A stretch of DNA of 64,000 nt from Ridgeia piscesae (lineage: Eukaryota > Annelida > Polychaeta > Sabellida > Siboglinidae): assembly GCA_025642075.2 (NCBI GenBank), contig JAODUO010000125.1:377001-441000 (forward strand), read 5' to 3'. Positions 57,197-64,000 of this stretch are shown piece after piece (positions within the stretch are counted from its first letter, which is position 1; the number at the start of each line of letters is the position of its first letter). Under the pieces are notes generated by a model, which saw only the letters and a program-made list of their open reading frames with translations, searched no databases and had not been told where the DNA came from. The position numbers and the translations under genes are program-made.

Positions 57197-57852
57197 TCAT
57201 TTGTCCGTGTTGCAGATGTTGCGAGCGACGACGGCGAGCTTCGAGTTCTGCTGGTAGAGCTGCAGGTAGAGTGGCATGGACTTGGGCAGTCTACCATGTG
57301 CCGCCGCCCCCGCCGCCGGACCGCCGCCGCCGTGGCCGATGTAGCGGAACACGAGGTTGGGGTAGCCGTTCGTCATGTAGCACGGCAGCGTCGCCTGCGG
57401 ATTTCGCACGCCAGCGTCCGTGTAGCGGCGTAGAGCGTCGACGCGCGTGCGACTCGGCATGTTGCCGTAGACGGGGCACAGCAGATGGTTGGGGTTAACG
57501 TGCACCCGCGACGTCGACGCGCCCTTCAGCAGCGGCCGCGCGTTGCGGTTCACCGTTGTGTTGTTGACGGCCGCCGTCAGCGGCAGCGTCGCCCGGCGCT
57601 GCGGCTGAGGCGGCGGCCGGCGCTGAGAGCGGTGCGGGGTGAGACGCGGCGTCGGACGACGGGCGCGCCACTCGGCGGAGTGGTCCAGCTGGATGCTGTC
57701 CAACTGACACCGGCACGTGGCGCTGTCGTCGGCGTGAGGGTTGTGGAGGCGCGTCACGTCCAGTTTGAGATTTGGTCCCCGACTGCCACACATGCCGCAC
57801 GACCGACCCCACTGGCTGTCAGGCAGCGGGGCGCGCACCACTGGCGGGATAC
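57197..57852 (-). CDS. C-terminal exon of unidentified minus-strand gene
   Basis: This 656-nt open exon begins at acceptor CTTCAG|GTATCC with two leading bases and ends at TGA (57197-57199). The protein is Arg/Pro/Ala-rich and has a CGMCGS motif near the start, RVHVNPNHLLCPVYGNMPSR in the middle and a Gly/Ala run (HGGGGPAAGAAAHG) near the end, and it closes NICNTDK. The DNA is far richer in G, C and CpG than its surroundings, as expected of a real exon. I recognise no family. It faces HUWE1 tail to tail. Confidence 0.6.
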
Positions 57853-58469
57853 CTGAAGCAGGGCAAGAAGACAGCGACACGGTACGATTAGTGGAACGAG
57901 GCAAGCAAATAAAATGGGTACATGACTCAACGGCAAGTCTAGTAGTAGTACTGTTGTGAAACACCCGGTGGCGGTTATACATTCTCATTCGTAAAACAAG
58001 ACAAATACTTCATACACCCAAACTGCTAGAGTCTTGCAGTTCATCTGCAAGATTGAAAGGTCGAAATCTGAATTGGTGCCAGAAGTGGTATGGCTTTCCA
58101 ACATTGATCACTAATATTGAAGTTAGATGGGCCAACATAAACAAAACTAGTAAAATATTGTTGTTGAAAAATATAACTAACATTACACACCATTCCAGCA
58201 CAAATGTGGGGTGAGTTTTGGTAAGATATAGAAGCATGACACGGTGTCAGAAGTGGGATGACTTCCCCACATTCATCAACAGCTTTGGGTATATGCTCAA
58301 TAGCTATATATAGTGCATGCAGTGGTATATAACTTAACACATTTCATTACGTCATTCTAACAAAAGCATGATATCAATGGGTGCTGAAAACAAACATTGG
58401 TTAGTGTGTGTGTGCGTGTGTGTGTATGACAATTTCAAATGTGGTATATAGGGGATACACACCTGTATA

Positions 58470-58533
<64 letters not shown>

Positions 58534-59571
58534 TATTAATATGGAACAATACATATAAGTGCACTCGCAAATGTGTATATAATTAGTTAGCTAGTGCATA
58601 TACAGGAAGAAAAATAGACATTTCAGTAATTCAAGAAGTACTTAAAATAGGGAAATCATCACATGGGCAAACCCCTGAGGTGTATCATGCACCCAGCAGC
58701 ACAACTTTTAAATAAAAACTAGCAGCACAACTTTTAAATTACTTGACAAAACACACTTAGCTGACCATAAATCAGGCTTGATGCTATTCATATCTGTAGT
58801 GTCTATATAGCTAAAATAACAGTTTAAAAAGAACATGTGCTGTTAAAGATCTTGAAAAAAACTGTGTTCGTTGGTACACATTGTATAATTTACAAGTATG
58901 AATAGTTTTATCAAGTATGAATGGTCAAGTATGAAATGTCACAAAGTTCTCATGATCAAAAATAACATAATATTGATGGATGATTTACCAAAACTGAACA
59001 GAAACTATACAATAAAATCGAGTGAGAGTGTTGCAACCAATACTACGAGTAGATTGGTTCATTCTCTTGCAAACAGATAAAACTGGATTATGATTATGGT
59101 TATAAAGATTATACAGATTAACATACAGACATGAGAAATGAAATTGCAACAGCAACAACAGAAACAAATGAAAATTGTACATACAACGCAAGTGTGCATG
59201 CGTGTGCATGTGTGTGCACTTAGCTGAAGCATAGGTACAGATTAAATACACAAGCAGCTAGGAAGCACATGAAGCTAGACTATAAAGCAAATGCGATAAG
59301 ACACAATAAGCAATATTGACAAGCAGGACTGAAATGGGCAAGCAGAAACATAAACAGTGCACAAGGCTGTCACAGGTGTGGAACTTCAACAGTGTCTGCC
59401 AGAGGACTTTGGGAAGCTACAAGTGGAGGCATTTAAGAAGATGTGCAGTGCATAGGTAGCGGAGACTGGCTCAAAGTCTTACTGTCGTTTCCTTAGGGCT
59501 TGAGCAACGACACCGGTCGCACGGTTCGAGCGCCGCCTACTGGCACAGCGAAGAGATGTGTGTGTCCTGAC
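57853..59571 (-). other. Probable intron, minus-strand gene
   Basis: There is no further exon I can support. It holds a TA microsatellite at 58470-58536 and three dispersed copies of a GTGCCAGAAGTGG-like phrase followed by a truncated TTTCCAACATT (58076, 58243; a related one at 53571). Confidence 0.45.
58470..58536. repeat. (TA)n microsatellite
   Basis: This is a nearly pure TA run between minus-strand exons, preceded by a short GT run. Confidence 0.95.
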
Positions 59572-59758
59572 CTGCGGCAAAGCGGGCAAAGGGACCCGAG
59601 GGGGGACTGGGAGACGCATGACGTGGGAATACACGACTCTCGTACGACTCCTAAGGGGTTTGGATGCAGCTTTGTTGACCTTTGACCCTTCAATCGGAGA
59701 TGAGAAACGCTGGTCATTATAAACAAGGTTGACGATATGCTTCGCAGAGGACGGACTG
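59572..59758 (-). CDS. Possible internal exon, minus-strand gene
   Basis: The acceptor TGCTGCAG, behind a pyrimidine-rich stretch, opens an exon of one leading base plus 62 codons ending at CAG|GTCAGG. It reads SSAKHIVNLVYNDQRFSS, IEGSKVNKAASKPLRSRTRV and VYSHVMRLPVPPRVPLPALP. It is basic and Pro-rich like the neighbouring exons. Its end phase does not join the 57852 exon directly, so another exon, another donor or a separate gene is needed. Confidence 0.4.
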
Positions 59759-61103
59759 CAGCATTCCATCCAGAAAGGATGACAGAAAAAGCAACAGTTT
59801 TGTCGTTGATGAGTCGTGTGTTGCAGGTTTTGACAAAAACATGGGAGAAATCATGTTAATCACACTAAAATCCGGTTAGAATACTGGCATCACACAAAAC
59901 ATGCAAACATAAATCACTCTGAAAACCATTGTTTTATTGGTTCAAAAGCATGCTCTTTCACGGACGCTTGTTGGCCAGAGTTCTACTGTGAGTGGAACTG
60001 ATCAGCAAACGATTCGTATTTCCGTGTTTGTAAATAGCATATGCACATACTTCTGTATTACCAGACATGTAAGGCAGCAAGTCTATAACAGGTTAAGACA
60101 AGTTACTTGGCGACTCCCAGACAGATACCAATAGGTTGACACCCCATGGGAAACACATCTGTAGTCGTCTTCTCATAGCATAGTGTTACGCAACATATAT
60201 GTTTTCTACTGGATATGCCACTAGGACCAGATCCAAACTAGGCACATCCGTCCCTGTACGACAGAGACATGGCACCAATACGTATTGTGAAACACAAGGA
60301 CAATATCATTGTATTAATAGCAGACATGCTGTGTTGTGTAGACTAATATCCTCTTTAATTTCAGATAAAACTGACACAATCCTAATATTTAAATGGACTT
60401 TGTGATAATTTACTGAATAATTTTCCATATATAATAAATATTATGACAAAATTATAATATCAAACTACAATGTCAGAGCAGCAGACAGTGTACAAATAGT
60501 TTTGACAATTTGATTTGAATGTAAAATGATAAGAAATGAAGGCAGATATATTTGTTGTAAGACGTAGTTGTATTTCTTAGCAGGCAGCATTCTATTAGAA
60601 TCTAATTATGACTGTGCAATTAAACATTGACACATTGTAAACAGATTTGTACAAAATATCAAAGAGTTAACAGAGACTTCAAACAGCATGTCCGCAATAG
60701 CAACACTCAAGCACAAACATGCATCAGTGTTAACAAAAGTTATGTAAAATGCAACAATGCTTACATCAGCAAAACAATATTATAAAACGTCATGCAATAA
60801 AAAATGTTGAAAATGTTATAAATATCACAGATGACGGTGGCAAGCAAACAGAATTAATATCATGCACAAACTGTCAGTACAGCGACGAGACACGTTCTGG
60901 CTGCACTCGTGGTAGTAAGGCAATGTCATCATTACTGTCATGATTCGAGGTTAGAACACAACCTTAGAGTGAGTTTGATGCAGTCACGCAGCACACACAG
61001 GTAAACATTGATGTATAAAGGTACGACGACACAACAGCACTTTATAAAAGACACAGGCACAGAGAAGGCATTCCGATCAGTGGCAGTTACACGAAAAGTG
61101 TCG
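59759..61103. other. AT-rich region, no gene recognised
   Basis: This is intron or 3' UTR of the minus-strand unit that ends at 61104. TTTAAT at 60352-60357 (minus-strand ATTAAA) is a possible poly(A) signal. Nothing else was found. Confidence 0.45.
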
Positions 61104-62299
61104 CTAGGTGATCGGCTGCCACAGATCGGCGACCGAGGGCAACTTCTGCGGAATCGCCCTGCTGTGAACCTGCGGAAGTTGCCTGCCAAGCGGTCTTGTG
61201 GTGTTCGCATAACGCAGCTTTGGAACAGTTGTCAAATTAGGTTTTCCCGCGAGCCCAGTCACAATGGAGACTGGTGGAGCGGAAACCTGCAACATCCCAA
61301 GTCCTAAGGGCGTAATCCCTGGCACTCCCAAGTCGAGTTTCGGCTGCGTTCGCGGTTTGATCCGGCGGTGTCGCTGGTAGACGCGTCGGGTGGCCGGTGG
61401 CTCGCCAAGATGATGGCCACCTCGCCGTGGCTTCGACGGCCGCATGCTGTTATACATGGTGTCCTGCCCAATACTGCTAGCATCCATTTGTAAGAGTGGA
61501 AAACTGAATTTACCTTTGAGCGGATCGGCGACGAATGAACCAGTGTGGAGAGACGGCTGCGGACCGGACACGGTGAGACGTTTTGATGAGAATACTCCGC
61601 CGGTCTTCTCGGGCGGTGGCGCACCATGCTCAAACACGGACGCCATTGACTCGCTAATGTCCATCGATGTCCGTGCGAGTTTTGCGAACTTGCGCTTGTT
61701 TGCATCGCGCTGCTCGAGGACCGACTCTGTGGTGCTGCGGCGCAGAGGCAGCAGCATCTCGTCCCGCGCCATCGCGGTTCTCTCGACGCTCGTCTTCATC
61801 TGCATCACCGCTTCCGTCAGTCGAGTCTTCATCACCTCCGCTGCATAGTCCTCGCTGTTGTACTGCTGGACGATGCTCACGTCCACTTGATTTGTCGTGT
61901 CTTCTCCATCGATCTTAGTCACGGCATCGACCGGTGTTTTCGCATCGTGTTTTGCCTTCGAGGTGGCCTTCTTTGATGTTGTGCTACCTTTATCCGGCCC
62001 GCTAAAAAGTGTCGTAGTGCGGGCACTGGTGCCCTGCGTCTGGGAGATCATTGGCTTGATGGTTTTCACGTTGATGGCGTTGGAGTTAGACCGCGACTCT
62101 AATGGAGTCTGGTCCGACCCTAGCGTTGTTGTGGGGATGCTGTTGCGGTGCTGTCCACCACCGCCTGGTTTGCGAATCGTCTGTCCCTCGACGACAAGGT
62201 TGATGCCGATGTAGGGCGGCACAATCACCTGGGTCTGTCGGTATGCCAGCTCATAGAGTCCAATGTCACAGTTGCGGTCGTAGCGTCGGTCCAGCACCA
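61104..62299 (-). CDS. Long exon of unidentified minus-strand gene
   Basis: The exon starts after acceptor TATGTTGTAG with two leading bases. It runs 398 codons to TAG (61104-61106), unless a donor at the CAG|GTTTCC near 61285 is used. It reads [40 protein letters not shown], a Ser/Thr/Lys-rich low-complexity stretch, a helical segment [20 protein letters not shown] then [20 protein letters not shown], and a basic C-terminus [20 protein letters not shown]. The long frame and non-repetitive helical part argue for real coding. The family is not recognised. The start of the gene lies upstream of the minisatellite. Confidence 0.65.
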
Positions 62300-62314
62300 C
62301 TACAACATATAGGG

Positions 62315-63755
62315 TACAGTGGGGCAGCCTGGACACTGGTCAGAGCAACACGGTACAGAGAGGCAGGCTGGACACTGGTCAGAGAAACACGGTACAGTGG
62401 GGCAGGCTGGACACTGGTCAGAGCAACACAGTACAGTGGGGCAGGCTGGACACTGGTCAGAGCAACACGGTACAGAGGGGCAGGCTGGACACTGGTCAGA
62501 GCAACACAGTACAGAGGGGCAGGCTGGACACTGGTCAGAGCAACACAGTACAGAGGGGCAGGCTGGACACTGGTCAGAGCAACACAGTACAGTGGAGCAG
62601 GCTGGACACTGGTCAGAGCAACCTGGTACAGTGGGGCAGGCTGGACACTGGTCAGAGCAACACAGTACAGTGGACAGAGCAACCTGGTACAGTGGGGCAG
62701 GCTGGACACTGGTCAGAGCAACCTGGTACAGTGGGGCAGGCTGGACACTGGTCAGAGCAACCTGGTACAGTGGGGCAGGTTGGACACTGGTCAGAGCAAC
62801 ACAGTACAGAGGGGCAGGCTGGACACTGGTCAGAGCAACACAGTACAGAGGGGCAGGCTGGACACTGGTCAGAGCAACACAGTACAGTGGGGAAGGCTGG
62901 ACACTGGTCAGAGCAACACGGTACAGTGGGGCAGGCTGGACACTGGTCAGAGCAACACGGTACAGTGGGGCAGGCTGGACACTGGTCAGAGCAACACGGT
63001 ACAGTGGGGCAGGCTGGACACTGGTCAGAGCAACACGGTACAGTGGGGCAGGCTGGACACTGGTCAGAGAAACACAGTACAGTGGGGCAGGCTGGACACT
63101 GGTCAGAGCAACACAGTACAGTGGGGCAGGCTGGACACTGGTCAGAGCAACACAGTACAGTGGGGCAGGCTGGACACTGGTCAGAGCAACCTGGTACAGT
63201 GGGGCAGGCTGGACACTGGACAGAGCAACCTGGTACAGTGGGGCAGGCTGGACACTGGTCAGAGCAACACAGTACAGTGGGGCAGGCTGGACACTGGTCA
63301 GAGCAACCTGGTACAGTGGGGCAGGCTGGACACTGGTCAGAGCAACACAGTACAGTGGGGCAGGCTGGACACTGGTCAGAGCAACAGGGTATAGTGGGGC
63401 AGGCTGGACACTGGTCAGAGCAACCTGGTACAGTGGGGCAGGCTGGACACTGGTCAGAGAAACACGGTACAGTGGGGCAGGCTGGACACTGGTCAGAGCA
63501 ACAGGGTATAGTGGGGCAGGTTGGACATGGTCAGTGGGACAGGGTACAGTGGGGCAGGTTGAATGTGGTCAGTGGAACAGGGTACAATGGTGCAGGTTGG
63601 ACATGGTCAGTGGGACAGGGTACAGTGGGGCAGGTTGAATGTAGTCAGTGGAACAGGGTACAATGGGGCAGGTTGGAAGTGGTAAGTGGAACAGGGTACA
63701 GTGGGGCAGGTTGGACGTGGTCAGTTGCACAGGGTACAATGGGGCAGGTTGAACA
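62315..63755. repeat. 39-bp minisatellite, about 36 copies
   Basis: The unit reads GTACAGTGGGGCAGGCTGGA then CACTGGTCAGAGCAACACG. There are about 30 close copies, then about six shortened variants with GGTTGGACATGGTCAGTGG. Because 39 is divisible by three, long frames exist on both strands, but they consist only of the repeat. On the minus strand it lies in the intron before the 62299 exon and ends 17 bp from its acceptor. Confidence 0.96.
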
Positions 63756-64000
63756 AGGCAAGGGGATTGGTTCATCCATGTAATGATCCTGTATGGAAAA
63801 ACAACCATTAAATAAAATCAATTGTTAAATTTACAGAGTTCTTAAAAATGGAAAAGTCATTCACCAAAGTGTCCCAGCGCCACATTGTGGTGTTGACAGT
63901 TTCTAGCATACAAACTCACTGAAAAGGAGCTGATTTAATTTTAAATGGAAAAATTGGGCTGATGAGCTCATAAGAATATCAGGGATATGAAGAGTAGATT
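63756..64000. other. Unassigned sequence beyond the minisatellite
   Basis: This is AT-rich, probably a continuation of the minus-strand intron. No exon is supported. Confidence 0.4.

Noticed and set aside
62243..63783. Long open frames of 360-440 codons on the + strand and a 147-codon frame on the - strand
   Set aside because: They are translations of a 39-bp minisatellite whose length is a multiple of three; no start context, splice site or non-repeat coding sequence supports them.

Overview
The window is nuclear DNA of an invertebrate animal. It has spliced genes with GT-AG introns, AT-rich introns full of microsatellites and minisatellites, non-LTR and piggyBac-like transposon remnants, a tRNA-derived SINE and intron-encoded snoRNAs. 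The exact phylum cannot be read from the sequence. The proteins look like a bilaterian or other early-branching metazoan, and not a vertebrate.

From 421 to 54343 on the + strand lies almost all of one gene, HUWE1 (also MULE or ARF-BP1), the giant HECT-type E3 ubiquitin ligase. I could trace 69 exons with compatible splice phases. They sum to 12,892 nt, about 4,295 codons up to the TAG, and start at a position about 4-5% into the human protein; the first exons lie upstream of the window. In order the exons encode the N-terminal helical repeats (DUF908/DUF913), UBA, a UIM-like motif, WWE, more helical repeats, a long acidic stretch, Ser/Thr-rich linkers, three UBM ubiquitin-binding motifs, a conserved 1.17-kb exon and the HECT domain. 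The frame is broken by one apparent extra base in two exons (45 and 64); removing one G in each restores the family consensus and the total length. These are probably assembly errors.

The introns are the surprise. They hold about 20 candidate snoRNA genes in five families: five SNORD27-like C/D RNAs complementary to 18S rRNA near A27, four C/D RNAs with a guide complementary to 28S rRNA, seven or eight copies of one H/ACA RNA, two of another H/ACA RNA, and one long C/D-like RNA. Some introns carry two to four of them. Several copies share intronic flanks, so they spread by DNA duplication within the host gene.

Other intron content: piggyBac-like MITEs (1.1 kb and a 227-bp deletion derivative of the same family), a 5'-truncated non-LTR retrotransposon tail, a SINE, a 0.56-kb polypyrimidine tract, and minisatellites that repeatedly sit directly upstream of 3' splice sites. 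In intron 50 the repeat unit contains the splice acceptor itself, and the adjoining 37.85-38.76 kb looks like a blended, unreliable consensus.

From about 55.2 to 57.2 kb is convergent intergenic DNA. From 57,197 to 62,299 on the - strand are exons of one or two genes I do not recognise, followed upstream by a 1.4-kb, 39-bp minisatellite that fills an intron.
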